Notes: a model not told the origin generated them from the letters alone. Shown: positions 1 through 7,456, counted from the first letter of the stretch. The stretch is DNA of 27,787 nt from Candidatus Woesebacteria bacterium (GCA_020052895.1 JAGVOE010000009.1:1-27787), one strand, 5' to 3'. Numbers and translations are program-made.

Positions 1-332
1 ATCTTCTCTGTCCACTTCTCAGCCCATTCCTCAGCCTTAACTCTGCGGATTACCTCTTGCCAGCCGGAGTTACCCAGACTTTCTGCCACTGTGGCGATCG
101 TGGCCGAACTGACCTTGATATTGTTCTTGACATCTTCGTAGCTTCTACCCTTGTCCAAGTAAAGAGCTATCCCCAACCTCTTAAAAACCGCCACCCTCTC
201 CCCCTCGGTCAGAACATCCTCCAGTACCATTTTTAGGTCTGCCGGTGAAGAAATCTCTGCCAAAGTCTGGTAAAGCATCTGTCCCAGCTGTTTTTCTAAG
301 GTTTTGTTAATCGGGTTGTGTGAAAGTTGCAT
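1..332 (-). CDS. TrpR/YerC-like DNA-binding regulator, C-terminus cut off by window edge
   Basis: A reading frame without a stop runs from an ATG at 332 to the window edge, giving about 110 residues. I translated it directly from the minus strand. It carries the TrpR-superfamily pattern of the YerC/YecD group: an acidic helix, the stretch LTEGERVAVFKRLGIAL, then a helix-turn-helix reading YEDVKNNIKVSSATIATV at about residues 62-79. Family members bind operator DNA as dimers. YerC-type proteins are not known to need tryptophan, and nothing nearby is a trp gene, so the target is unknown. The 170 bases upstream are mostly dispersed repeat sequence. The gene probably ends shortly beyond the edge, since the family is usually about 100-120 residues long. 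Family assignment is fairly sure; function is not. Confidence 0.75.
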   Translation of the reverse strand, partial: MQLSHNPINKTLEKQLGQMLYQTLAEISSPADLKMVLEDVLTEGERVAVFKRLGIALYLDKGRSYEDVKNNIKVSSATIATVAESLGNSGWQEVIRRVKAEEWAEKWTEK

Positions 333-380
333 AATTCTGTCCAAAATAATAACTTTAATTAATTAAACCACACCGCCATC

Positions 381-548
381 GTCATTGCGAGCGAAGCGTG
401 GCAACCTGCCCGTCCGGCAGGCGGGTCTCACTCCACTTACCATACACTCGTCATTCCCGACCTGCCTGCCGACAGGCAGGCCTGATCGGGAATCTATATA
501 AATTACTCCACGTCTTGAGTTCTCGATTCCTTGATTCCTTGAGTTTTT
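381..548. repeat. Composite dispersed repeat: GTCATTGCGAG unit, palindrome and octamer array
   Basis: Three repeat pieces lie end to end. 381-437 carries a GTCATTGCGAG...GTGGCAA...TCTCACTCCAC unit containing a CCTGCC/GGCAGG hairpin. 453-493 is a long palindrome with ATTCCCGA arms around CTGCC/GGCAG stems. 512-548 is an array of about four 8-base units close to CTTGAKTY. Versions of the first two occur at 895-990, 11461-11546, 11652-11684 and 17903-17945. The octamer array recurs at 11688-11724. The 3' part overlaps the C-terminal coding end of the minus-strand membrane protein. These resemble the small palindromic repeats scattered through many bacterial genomes; no transposase is associated. 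Confidence 0.8.
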
Positions 549-886
549 GTTTTGATGAGATATATCTCCAGCGAAATCAACAGCCCCAATATCAGCACTC
601 CGTTTATAACAGACCCCAGACCTAAGACTCTCATCTCCAAAAACGCCGTTATTCCCATAGTCCACCGTAGTGCTCGAGAGGCAGACAAAAATAATATCGC
701 CAATAGCCAAAAAATCCCCCCCATCGTTAAAAAGGTCATGGGTAAATAGCTTCCTGGAAGAATAAAGTCTTTGATCATTTCCGGATCTACTTTCCAAACC
801 ACCAGCCCAATGGCCACCCAGTTTAAGGCCGCCAAAAAAACTAGCCATCCATACCTTTTTTTCTGTCTGTGTTTAATTATCTCCAT
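503..886 (-). CDS. Small multi-pass membrane protein, unknown function
   Basis: A 127-residue protein with three clear hydrophobic segments at about 13-32, 48-68 and 92-111, and a weaker one at about 74-88. It has a basic N-terminus (KHRQKKR), suggesting that the N-terminus faces the cytoplasm. I do not recognise the family. The last residues, TQGIKESRTQD at 115-125, are encoded by the octamer repeat of the neighbouring element. Almost the same peptide appears in the UvrD-like helicase at 11553-13487, so the original protein probably ended near residue 114 and was extended when the repeat arrived. The ATG at 886 lies directly beside another dispersed repeat (895-919). An overlapping minus-strand frame through 363-848 was judged a shadow because it lacks this membrane pattern. 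Confidence 0.6.
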   Translation of the reverse strand: MEIIKHRQKKRYGWLVFLAALNWVAIGLVVWKVDPEMIKDFILPGSYLPMTFLTMGGIFWLLAILFLSASRALRWTMGITAFLEMRVLGLGSVINGVLILGLLISLEIYLIKTKTQGIKESRTQDVE

Positions 887-894
887 ATTATCCT

Positions 895-990
895 GTCATC
901 CTCGCGAAAGCGGGGATCCTCCCTTCAATTTAACCACACTGTACTGCTGTCATTGCGAGGAGGTACCCCGACGTGGCAATCTCACTCCAC
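895..990. repeat. Two dispersed palindromic repeat units
   Basis: 895-919 has the form GTCATCCTCGCGAAAGCGGGG followed by ATCC, a hairpin with GCG/CGC arms around a GAAA-type loop. 949-990 is a GTCATTGCGAGG...ACGTGGCAATCTCACTCCAC unit matching the copy at 381-437. Both lie between the divergent membrane-protein and rmuC genes. The second ends six bases before the -10-like hexamer of rmuC, so the element forms most of the rmuC upstream region. Confidence 0.8.
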
Positions 991-995
991 TAGGC

Positions 996-1001
996 TAAAA
1001 T
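996..1001 (+). promoter_or_regulatory. -10-like TAAAAT, five bases before rmuC start
   Basis: TAAAAT followed by GAATT and the ATG at 1007. There is no ribosome binding site. The spacing places a transcription start at or next to the ATG, as in leaderless mRNAs. No clear -35 is seen because a repeat occupies that position. Confidence 0.5.
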
Positions 1002-1006
1002 GAATT

Positions 1007-1996
1007 ATGTCTTCCGACACTTTAATCATCATTATCTTTCTCGCCATCGGACTCTTCGCCGTCTATCTCCTCTTGAAGCAGAAGTTGGAAGTCCAAAAAA
1101 CCGACCCCACTCTAAACGCTTGGCTCAAGTCTCTTCAGCAGTCTTTTGACACCACCAATCGCACCACGAACGCCTCCCTCCAGCAAAATTATCGCGAGCT
1201 TTTCAGCCGTCTCGATCAAGCTACTGCCGTCATCTCCGATCTCAAGAAAGAAGCCGGCGCTTTTGGTGAAGTTAGTCGCTCGATGAAAGATCTTCAAGAC
1301 TATCTCAAGTCTCCCAAACTCAGAGGCAACATTGGTGAACAAGTTCTCAAGGACCTTATCGGCCAGATGTTTCCTAAAAATAGCTTTCATCTCCAGTATC
1401 ACTTTAAGGGTGGTCAGATCGTGGATGCCGCCATCAAGACTCAAGCCGGCATTCTGCCGATTGATTCCAAGTTCCCCATGGAAAATTTTCAGAAGATTTA
1501 TCAAGCCGTCTCGGCTACCGACAAAGCCGCCGCCCGCACTGCTTTTGTGAGAGACGTCAAAAAACACATCAAAGATATCTCCAGCAAGTATATTTTGCCG
1601 GAAGAAGGCACTCTAGACTTCGCTCTCATGTACATTCCTTCAGAAAGTATTTACTACGAAATAGTGAGTGAGCAAGATCTCCTCGACCTAGCTCGCGAGT
1701 CGCGTGTCTACCCGGTTTCCCCGACCACTCTCTATGCCCATCTCCAAACCATTCTTCTCTCTCTGGAGGGCCAAAAAATCGCCGGCAAAACCTCTGAGGT
1801 CTTTACTCTCTTGCGTGCCATCCAAAAAGACTACGAAAAACTCAATGAAAACTTCTCTCTTTTGGGTAAGCACCTAACCAATGCTTACAATTCTATGAAC
1901 TCGACTAGTCAGACCATGAACCAGATTGGTAACAAGCTCGACTCCGCCCACCAGCTCAAAACCGGTCTCCTCTCCGCAGACCAAGAGCTACAATAG
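1007..1996 (+). CDS. rmuC: RmuC family DNA recombination protein
   Basis: A 329-residue protein with an N-terminal membrane segment (about 5-23), a predicted coiled-coil stretch (about 36-100), and the RmuC nuclease-like domain. Recognisable family blocks are SPKLRGNIGEQVLKDLI (102-118), VDAAIKTQAGILPIDSKFPM (139-158) and an ISSKYILPEEGTLDFALMYI block after residue 190. E. coli RmuC is about 475 residues, so this is a short version. In E. coli it limits inversions at short inverted repeats, and the domain belongs to the PD-(D/E)XK-like fold. Only six bases separate its stop from the next start, so it is probably co-transcribed with the helicase-nuclease. The role in DNA ends or recombination is inferred from family and neighbour. 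Confidence 0.93.
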   Translation: MSSDTLIIIIFLAIGLFAVYLLLKQKLEVQKTDPTLNAWLKSLQQSFDTTNRTTNASLQQNYRELFSRLDQATAVISDLKKEAGAFGEVSRSMKDLQDYLKSPKLRGNIGEQVLKDLIGQMFPKNSFHLQYHFKGGQIVDAAIKTQAGILPIDSKFPMENFQKIYQAVSATDKAAARTAFVRDVKKHIKDISSKYILPEEGTLDFALMYIPSESIYYEIVSEQDLLDLARESRVYPVSPTTLYAHLQTILLSLEGQKIAGKTSEVFTLLRAIQKDYEKLNENFSLLGKHLTNAYNSMNSTSQTMNQIGNKLDSAHQLKTGLLSADQELQ

Positions 1997-2002
1997 ACCC
2001 AC

Positions 2003-5000
2003 ATGCCCCCAACTACTTCAGCCTTTGACCAAGCCTACAAAAAACTAAACGACGCTCAACGTCAAGCCGTTGATACCATCGACGGTCCAGTTCTAGTCCT
2101 TGCTGGCCCCGGTACCGGCAAGACTCAAGTTCTCACCGTCCGTATCGCTAACATCCTCAAACAAACCGATACTGCACCGAGCTCCATTCTCGCCCTTACC
2201 TTCACCGAAGCCGCTACCCGAGAAATGCGCACCCGTCTCATAGACCTCATCGGCAAAGATGGCTATCTCGTCCAAGTGGCCACCTTTCACTCTTTCTGTG
2301 CCGATGTCATTGCTCAAAATCCCGAGAGATTTAGTAAACCAGCAGGCATGCAGAACGTCACTGATCTAGAAAAAATCCAGATCATCCAAGAGATACTTGA
2401 GCAGGGTTCCTTCTCTCTTTTAAAGCCCATCGGCGACCCTCTCTTCTACCTCCCTTACATTTTAAGCAGTCTCTCCGATCTCAAGCGTGAAGGCTTCACT
2501 GTCCCCAAATACTCCCAGCTCGTCTCCCTCCTAAAAGACGAGTACGAGCTAGAAAAAGACGATCTCAGTAAAACCGTCCGTCTCGAAAAAGAAAAACTAG
2601 TCAACAAAAATCTTGATCTTCTCGACATCTATCAGAAGTATCAAAAAAAGCTTTCAGACCTCGGCCGCTTTGATTTCAACGACATGATCAACTGGGTCGT
2701 TGAAGCCTTTGAGATCGATGCGGACTTTCTCCTCGGCTACCAAGAAAAGTTTCAGTACTTCCTGGTCGATGAGTACCAAGACACCAACTCGGCCCAAAAC
2801 CGCCTCATCTTCGCCCTTGCCAGTTTCTGGGGAGAACAAGCCAACGTCTTTGTCGTTGGTGACGAGAACCAATCAATTTACAGATTTCAGGGAGCTTCAA
2901 AAGAAAATATCATACAATTCAAAAAATCCTTCCCCGGTCTAAAAAAGGTTGTTCTCGACCAAAGCTATCGCTCTACCCAAACCATTCTTGACTCCACCGC
3001 CAAGCTAATAGGCGACCCTCCTCTGACCAAAAACACGGATCTCCCAGAAGTAAAGATCAAAACCGTCAAGTTCGACTCCACCATCCTCGAAGATGAGTTT
3101 GTCACTAGCTCTATCGAAGAAAAAATAAAAAATGGAATAAAACCCAAAGAAATAGCGGTTATCGCCAAAGAAAACAAAGATATCGATATTTTGGTAAATC
3201 TTTTCAAGCAAAAAAACATTCCCTACCGCCTCGAAGGTGGTACCAATATTCTGTCTACCCCTCTTGTCGCTCAGTTTCTCAAGATTTTAAAGGTTACTAC
3301 CACCATTCATAATCAGCTCGACGACCTCGACCTCTTTATTGTTTTAAATTTTCCATACTTCCATCTCAATCCTCTCTCCATTCTAAAAATAAGTAGAGAG
3401 GCACATCAAAAAAGAAAATCTCTCATCGACTTTCTTCAGTCAGACCACCCTGAGATAGACGACGCTGTTGTCGGAGTCTTCCTCCAGTTCGTCTCCTGGA
3501 ACTCCAAGGCCGCTACCCACACTCTCCCGGAAATGTTTCAGATGATTCTTCAGGAATCGGGAGTTTTAGATTATCTTTTGGCCCTTCCCCAGCCAATTAT
3601 CGAGCTCAACCGCTTTGGCACTCTCTTCGACGATGTTAAGTCCCAGTCAGCCTCTTTCCCGGACCTTGACCTTTTTGGCTATGTTTTCAATCTCCAAATC
3701 ATGAAGGCTAATAATCTCAAGCTAGAAGAGCAAGAACTTCTCGGAAACGACAACGCCGTGACTTTGACCACCGCCCACAAAGCCAAGGGCCAAGAGTGGC
3801 AAATAGTCTACATCTATCGCTTTGCCGACACTCACTGGGGCAACAAGCAAAAGCGGGAGATGATCAAACTTCCTCCCGGCCTCATTGTCTACGAAGACGC
3901 CAATATACCAGCTCGCCCTGGTGGAGAAGACAAAAACGCCGAAGAGCGTCGGCTCTTCTATGTCGCTATGACTCGCGCCAAACAAGAGCTTTTTCTCACC
4001 GGATCAACTAAATATGACTCCTCGGCCAAGATGATCTTTCCCGCCATGTTTCTTGAAGATCTTCCCCCTCAAAATCTTGAAAAAGAAAACACCGCTCAGC
4101 TTGAGAAAAATTCGGCCAAGATTTTGGCCACCCTTATGACTCCCGGACAAGAGGCCACTCTTCACGATGGAGAAGCGGACTTTCTCAAAGAAATAGTTAA
4201 AGATCTCAAACTTTCACCCACCGCTCTCAACACCTATCTCCGCTGTCACTACAAATTTAAACTCGACAACCTCTACCGTATTCCCAGAGCCAAAGCCTCG
4301 GCCATGTGTTTTGGCACCGCCGTTCACTTTGCCCTAGAGATATTTTATCGGGAATTAAATAATGGCCAACTCGAGTCCAAAGAGGACTTCATCAAAGACT
4401 TCGAAGTAGCTCTAAGAAGAGAGATCATGACTGAGACAGACTTCAATGACCGTCTGGCCCATGGTAAAAAAGTACTTACTCACTACTACGACAAATATGA
4501 AAAGGAGTTTACAGCCTGCCTTTTTACCGAGAAAAACTTCGGCACCTCTCTCACCTCCCAAATTCACCTGGGTGACATCGCTCTCACCGGCAAGGTAGAC
4601 AGGGTTGATCTTACCAACAAGAAGGAAAATCACGTTCGTTTCGTAGACTACAAAACCGGCAAACCCAAGACCAGAAACGAGATAGAGGGGAATACCAAAA
4701 ACTCCGATGGCGACTACAAGCGTCAGCTTACCTTCTACCATCTCCTCTCCGACCTAGACCAATCCTTTCCGTACCAAGTCAAAGAAACTGAGATCGATTT
4801 CATCGAGCCAGACGCCAAAGGGGAGTTCCACCAAGAACGCTTCCAGATTACCGACGCCGACATCACCGCTCTCAAAGTCCTCATCGGCGACTCCACGGCC
4901 TCCATCCGATCCCTCGACTTCTCCCGCACCGACGACCTCACCAAATGCGCCACCTGCCCATTCAAACCCCACTGCTGGCCAGAGGGTACAAGAGCCAACG

Positions 5001-5005
5001 TTTGA
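2003..5005 (+). CDS. UvrD-family helicase fused to a PD-(D/E)XK nuclease with probable Fe-S cluster
   Basis: A 1000-residue protein. The N-terminal superfamily 1A helicase shows Walker A AGPGTGKT (34-41), motif Ia ALTFTEAATREM (64-75), DEYQDTN (256-262), GDENQSIYRFQGA (286-298), SYRST (321-325), TTAHKAKGQEW (589-599) and VAMTRAK (654-660). The C-terminal part looks like a RecB/AddB-type nuclease: GTAVH (771-775), GKVDRVD (863-869), VDYKTGK (881-887) and QLTFY (908-912). One Cys at 748 plus three in KCATCPFKPHC (982, 985, 991) match the four-cysteine 4Fe-4S arrangement of AddB and Cas4-like nucleases. Enzymes of this kind unwind and resect DNA ends. Joining helicase and nuclease in one chain suggests a reduced stand-in for AddAB or RecBCD (inference). 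It follows rmuC by six bases. The stop is TGA. Confidence 0.9.
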   Translation: MPPTTSAFDQAYKKLNDAQRQAVDTIDGPVLVLAGPGTGKTQVLTVRIANILKQTDTAPSSILALTFTEAATREMRTRLIDLIGKDGYLVQVATFHSFCADVIAQNPERFSKPAGMQNVTDLEKIQIIQEILEQGSFSLLKPIGDPLFYLPYILSSLSDLKREGFTVPKYSQLVSLLKDEYELEKDDLSKTVRLEKEKLVNKNLDLLDIYQKYQKKLSDLGRFDFNDMINWVVEAFEIDADFLLGYQEKFQYFLVDEYQDTNSAQNRLIFALASFWGEQANVFVVGDENQSIYRFQGASKENIIQFKKSFPGLKKVVLDQSYRSTQTILDSTAKLIGDPPLTKNTDLPEVKIKTVKFDSTILEDEFVTSSIEEKIKNGIKPKEIAVIAKENKDIDILVNLFKQKNIPYRLEGGTNILSTPLVAQFLKILKVTTTIHNQLDDLDLFIVLNFPYFHLNPLSILKISREAHQKRKSLIDFLQSDHPEIDDAVVGVFLQFVSWNSKAATHTLPEMFQMILQESGVLDYLLALPQPIIELNRFGTLFDDVKSQSASFPDLDLFGYVFNLQIMKANNLKLEEQELLGNDNAVTLTTAHKAKGQEWQIVYIYRFADTHWGNKQKREMIKLPPGLIVYEDANIPARPGGEDKNAEERRLFYVAMTRAKQELFLTGSTKYDSSAKMIFPAMFLEDLPPQNLEKENTAQLEKNSAKILATLMTPGQEATLHDGEADFLKEIVKDLKLSPTALNTYLRCHYKFKLDNLYRIPRAKASAMCFGTAVHFALEIFYRELNNGQLESKEDFIKDFEVALRREIMTETDFNDRLAHGKKVLTHYYDKYEKEFTACLFTEKNFGTSLTSQIHLGDIALTGKVDRVDLTNKKENHVRFVDYKTGKPKTRNEIEGNTKNSDGDYKRQLTFYHLLSDLDQSFPYQVKETEIDFIEPDAKGEFHQERFQITDADITALKVLIGDSTASIRSLDFSRTDDLTKCATCPFKPHCWPEGTRANV

Positions 5006-5030
5006 CAAATATAGTAATATAAGATATATG
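5002..5030 (+). promoter_or_regulatory. Promoter-like TTGACA-N17-TATATG overlapping the helicase stop
   Basis: A perfect TTGACA at 5002-5007 overlaps the TGA stop of the helicase-nuclease. Seventeen bases later comes TATATG (5025-5030), a partial -10 match. Transcription would begin near 5037, within a gap that has no convincing gene. The next gene has its own -10 at 5310. Confidence 0.4.
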
Positions 5031-5309
5031 GAGACAACAACAAAAAAAGTTGGTAGCCACACAAAGGAAATCAGAGAAAAATTAATAAGATAGTCGAGTC
5101 GGCCGAGAATAATAGCAAAAAATCAAAACTTAGCTATACAGAATTTTCTACATTCGGAAATAATTAAGTATGATTCTGTTGTTGAAAGAATATTGCAAAC
5201 CAGAAGTTGATATCAAGTTTCCTTTGCTATATTTAATCAATTATCAGACGGCACCCACCTCAAATTTTTATGGTGCTGGAGCGATTATATCATTCACCTG
5301 ATCTTATAG

Positions 5310-5315
5310 TATAAT
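5310..5315 (+). promoter_or_regulatory. Consensus -10 TATAAT for the gene at 5360
   Basis: A perfect TATAAT with no good -35 at the usual distance (the region at 5285-5295 is only weakly similar). It would give a leader of roughly 40 bases ending in a strong ribosome binding site, unlike the leaderless pattern of neighbouring genes. Confidence 0.5.
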
Positions 5316-5348
5316 CTCCTCTTGAAGGACCTTTCCAATCTACGATAT

Positions 5349-5354
5349 AGGAGG
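5349..5354 (+). promoter_or_regulatory. Strong ribosome binding site AGGAGG
   Basis: AGGAGG lies five bases before the ATG at 5360 and fixes that start. Only one other gene start in the window, at 27761, has a comparable site, so these two genes stand out from the rest. Confidence 0.8.
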
Positions 5355-5359
5355 TATAT

Positions 5360-5986
5360 ATGAATCGTACTGAAAGTCTCGTGATTATGGCCAACAGAGT
5401 GTTTTTTGGTCTCCCCCTGAACACCATTGATATTTATGGTCTTGCTGGTTTTATCAAAATTGACCAATTCAAGCCTGAGTATCTTCCCGGCCCCAAAACT
5501 ATCTCAGGAAGTCCCAAGAGCCGCAAAGACGAAATCTTTCGTCTGGCCGAAGCCTACTGGGGGGTAAAACCTCAAGAGTGGCTAAATATGGAAAATGGCT
5601 GGCTCAAGTCTTCTCGAGCCAGGTCCGGCAGTCAAGAAACCAAAGGCAAAGATCAGTTTGACGACGTTATCTCTGCCGAGCTCCTCATTCGTTTTATTGC
5701 CACCATTGCCTTTGTTGATGGTCTGGATAAGCATAACTTTTTCGGCACTGTACTGGTGAGGAGATCCGCTATTAGTTCCTTGAACATGGCCATTTCTGAG
5801 GCCATTCTCAAAGGCCAAACCAGAATTGAGCACTTTGGCGATAAAACCATTTATGCTTGTCTCAAAAATGCCGGTATTATGATCGGTACCGGTGGCGGAA
5901 AATATCTGCCCGACCCGGAAACTTCTCTGCCGTACCTCTTCCGAATGCTCCAACGAGACCGCATCTCGCCCAAAGCCTACGTCTAA
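5360..5986 (+). CDS. Hypothetical protein with strong translation signals
   Basis: A 208-residue soluble-looking protein that I do not recognise. It has no membrane segment, signal peptide or cysteine cluster. A basic serine-rich stretch lies in the middle (SSRARSGSQETKGK), followed by a hydrophobic helix around LLIRFIATIAFVDGL. A glycine-rich turn, IGTGGGKYLPDPETSLPY, precedes a basic C-terminus (MLQRDRISPKAYV). The start is well supported by AGGAGG five bases upstream. The gene stands alone, with its own -10 at 5310 and a strong hairpin terminator just after the stop. That arrangement suggests separate regulation or high expression. No function can be assigned from sequence alone. Confidence 0.8.
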   Translation: MNRTESLVIMANRVFFGLPLNTIDIYGLAGFIKIDQFKPEYLPGPKTISGSPKSRKDEIFRLAEAYWGVKPQEWLNMENGWLKSSRARSGSQETKGKDQFDDVISAELLIRFIATIAFVDGLDKHNFFGTVLVRRSAISSLNMAISEAILKGQTRIEHFGDKTIYACLKNAGIMIGTGGGKYLPDPETSLPYLFRMLQRDRISPKAYV

Positions 5987-5990
5987 CCAA

Positions 5991-6022
5991 AATTCCCCCG
6001 CCATTGGCGGGGGATTTTCTTT
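5991..6022 (+). terminator. Rho-independent terminator
   Basis: A stem TCCCCCGCC (5994-6002), loop ATT and stem GGCGGGGGA (6006-6014) are followed by TTTTCTTTATTT. It begins four bases after the stop of the gene at 5360-5986. The other side reads AATTTTGG, so it may also weakly terminate the convergent minus-strand gene ending at 6038. It is the only clear intrinsic terminator I found in the window. Confidence 0.9.
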
Positions 6023-6037
6023 ATTTCAACCCGAAAA

Positions 6038-6826
6038 TTACTTAAATGGACCTCGTAGTTCCGGTGGCAGACATTTCGCTACTTGAAACATCGCCTCCAC
6101 TGCCGCCTGATCCGCCTCTTCAGTGGAAATATAGAATGGTTCACCTACTACTACTTGAATCGTTTTTCCTTCTTCCCATACTCCCATCGGTACCGTTGGA
6201 ATTCCCATCTTGGTCGCCAGTATCGCGAGCTTCCCGGATCCCTCATGGTATGTTTCGACCGGGGATATTGCCCCGTTCTTTTCCACGTGTCCCTCCGGGG
6301 AGATGATAACGATCTCTTTATTTAATACGGCCCTCATCAACTTTCTCATCGCCAATGTTCGGCCGGTCAAGTAATCTTTTCGATGTTTGGCTGTCGGCAC
6401 CGAGATGATATTCTTCGAGTACATTCGGTTAAATCTTTCCATTATCTGAGTCGAACCGGGCAGAGCTGTTTTCTGGTTGAGACTCGCACTCATTAATGTT
6501 AACTCCGAGACTATTGCTATTTTTACTTGTTGCCCATTCAGATCATAAATCTTGACTAAAAACTCCAACATGGCCGGTAAGAGGACATCCATATTCGGAT
6601 GATTAAAAACAATCACCGAACTCCCCTCTTTGGGAATATTTTCCAAACCGGAAATTTCCACTTGAGAATTTCTTTCCAAATCCTTCATTAGCTTCCTCGC
6701 ATCTTCTATCAAGCTTCTTCCCGACTCTCCATTAATCATGCCTGTCACCAATTCACTCAAGAGCCCCGCTCTATAAAACGAAGAGGCAATTCCTGGCAAT
6801 CTTCTAAGTTCTGGCGACAGAGGCAT
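6038..6826 (-). CDS. PlsC-like acyltransferase with unusual HX3D motif
   Basis: 262 residues from the ATG at 6826. A longer frame from 6883 exists but would overlap the divergent glycosylase start, and its extra residues look non-coding. The phospholipid acyltransferase pattern is visible: LENIPKEGSSVIVFNHPNMD (61-80), SPEGHVEKNG (176-185), HEGSGKLAILA (194-204) and TVPMGV (211-216). Family enzymes acylate glycerol-3-phosphate or lysophosphatidate at the membrane. Here the catalytic block reads H76-PNM-D80, HX3D rather than the canonical HX4D, and the third block has EGH instead of EGTR. It may therefore be a divergent acyltransferase with another acceptor. No other lipid gene is nearby. Confidence 0.65.
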   Translation of the reverse strand: MPLSPELRRLPGIASSFYRAGLLSELVTGMINGESGRSLIEDARKLMKDLERNSQVEISGLENIPKEGSSVIVFNHPNMDVLLPAMLEFLVKIYDLNGQQVKIAIVSELTLMSASLNQKTALPGSTQIMERFNRMYSKNIISVPTAKHRKDYLTGRTLAMRKLMRAVLNKEIVIISPEGHVEKNGAISPVETYHEGSGKLAILATKMGIPTVPMGVWEEGKTIQVVVGEPFYISTEEADQAAVEAMFQVAKCLPPELRGPFK

Positions 6827-6856
6827 GGCATATAAGATAACATAAACTTTATAGAT

Positions 6857-7456
6857 ATGGATATCACTGCCGCCCACCAACACTTAAAAAAAGACCCCAG
6901 ACTGGTGCCACTACTGTTCAAGTATTCTGCATCCTCGTTAAATGTTTCCACTCATCTCTTTCGCGATTTACTCGAATCCATTATTGGTCAGCAACTCTCC
7001 ATCAAAGCCGCTTCTACTATTATTAAACGATTTATCAACCTCTTTCCCGATCTCCAAAACATCCGGCCGGAAGACATTCTGGCCCAAGACGCCGCTACCT
7101 TCCGATCCGTCGGTCTTTCCCGTCAAAAAATCTCTTATCTCCAGTCTCTTTCCGAATTCATACTTTCCGAAAAATTAGTTCTGGCTTCCCTTAAGGACTT
7201 ATCCGATGAAGCGGTCATTGATAATCTAACTCAGGTCAAAGGTATCGGTCGTTGGACAGCCGAAATGATGTTAATTTTTTCCCTAGGAAGAGAAGATGTT
7301 TTTTCAGTGGGAGACCTTGGTTTGCGGACTGCCGTTTCCAGAATTTATGGCGTCGATCGTGAAGATAAATTAAAAATCGAAAATATTGCTAAGAAATGGA
7401 GCCCCCATCGATCTCTCGCCAGCCTTTATCTCTGGCAGAGTTTGGATAATAAATAG
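6857..7456 (+). CDS. DNA-3-methyladenine glycosylase, AlkA-like (HhH-GPD)
   Basis: 199 residues with the HhH-GPD fold. LLESIIGQQLSIKAAS (38-53) is the typical first block. The helix-hairpin-helix follows as LTQVKGIGRWTAEMM (124-138), then FSVGDLGLR (149-157) carrying the catalytic Asp153. Enzymes of this group cut alkylated purines from DNA, starting base excision repair. It lacks the N-terminal domain of E. coli AlkA (282 residues) and resembles the shorter form found in many bacteria. The gene is divergent from the acyltransferase with 30 bases between starts, and it heads a run of plus-strand genes with another glycosylase (ung) three genes on. Substrate range is not visible. Confidence 0.88.
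   Translation: MDITAAHQHLKKDPRLVPLLFKYSASSLNVSTHLFRDLLESIIGQQLSIKAASTIIKRFINLFPDLQNIRPEDILAQDAATFRSVGLSRQKISYLQSLSEFILSEKLVLASLKDLSDEAVIDNLTQVKGIGRWTAEMMLIFSLGREDVFSVGDLGLRTAVSRIYGVDREDKLKIENIAKKWSPHRSLASLYLWQSLDNK

Larger units (their letters stand above)
5006..5359. other. 354-base intergenic gap, no convincing gene
   Basis: This is the largest gap in the window. It is richer in A and T than the flanking genes. An ATG at 5028 opens a 21-codon frame (METTTKKVGSHTKEIREKLI then R and a stop at 5091-5093). Further short frames follow in other phases, such as one ending SDYIIHLIL before 5310, which could be remnants of a decayed gene; I cannot identify any family. No tRNA-like cloverleaf or strong hairpin was found. 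The gap holds the promoter-like sequence at 5002-5030 and the promoter and ribosome binding site of the following gene. Confidence 0.5.

Noticed and set aside
363..848. A 161-residue minus-strand open frame across the repeats and the small membrane gene
   Set aside because: It has no membrane pattern or recognisable motif and runs through dispersed repeats. The overlapping frame 503-886 has a clear membrane-protein pattern, so this one is a shadow.
4735..5064. Minus-strand frames of about 100 codons opposite the end of the helicase-nuclease
   Set aside because: They lie antisense to the conserved nuclease and Fe-S coding region and have no independent motif; they are shadows of biased codon use.
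5028..5093. 21-codon frame starting METTTKK
   Set aside because: Too short, no ribosome binding site, and its ATG lies inside the presumed -10. Kept only as a note in the intergenic entry.
5316..5354. CTCCT at 5316-5320 could pair with the ribosome binding site AGGAG at 5349-5353 as a translation switch
   Set aside because: Transcription from the TATAAT at 5310-5315 would begin after CTCCT, so that sequence would not be in the message unless an upstream promoter is used.
6827..6883. Upstream extension of the acyltransferase-like protein to 6883
   Set aside because: It would overlap the divergent glycosylase coding region, and the extra 19 residues have no family similarity.
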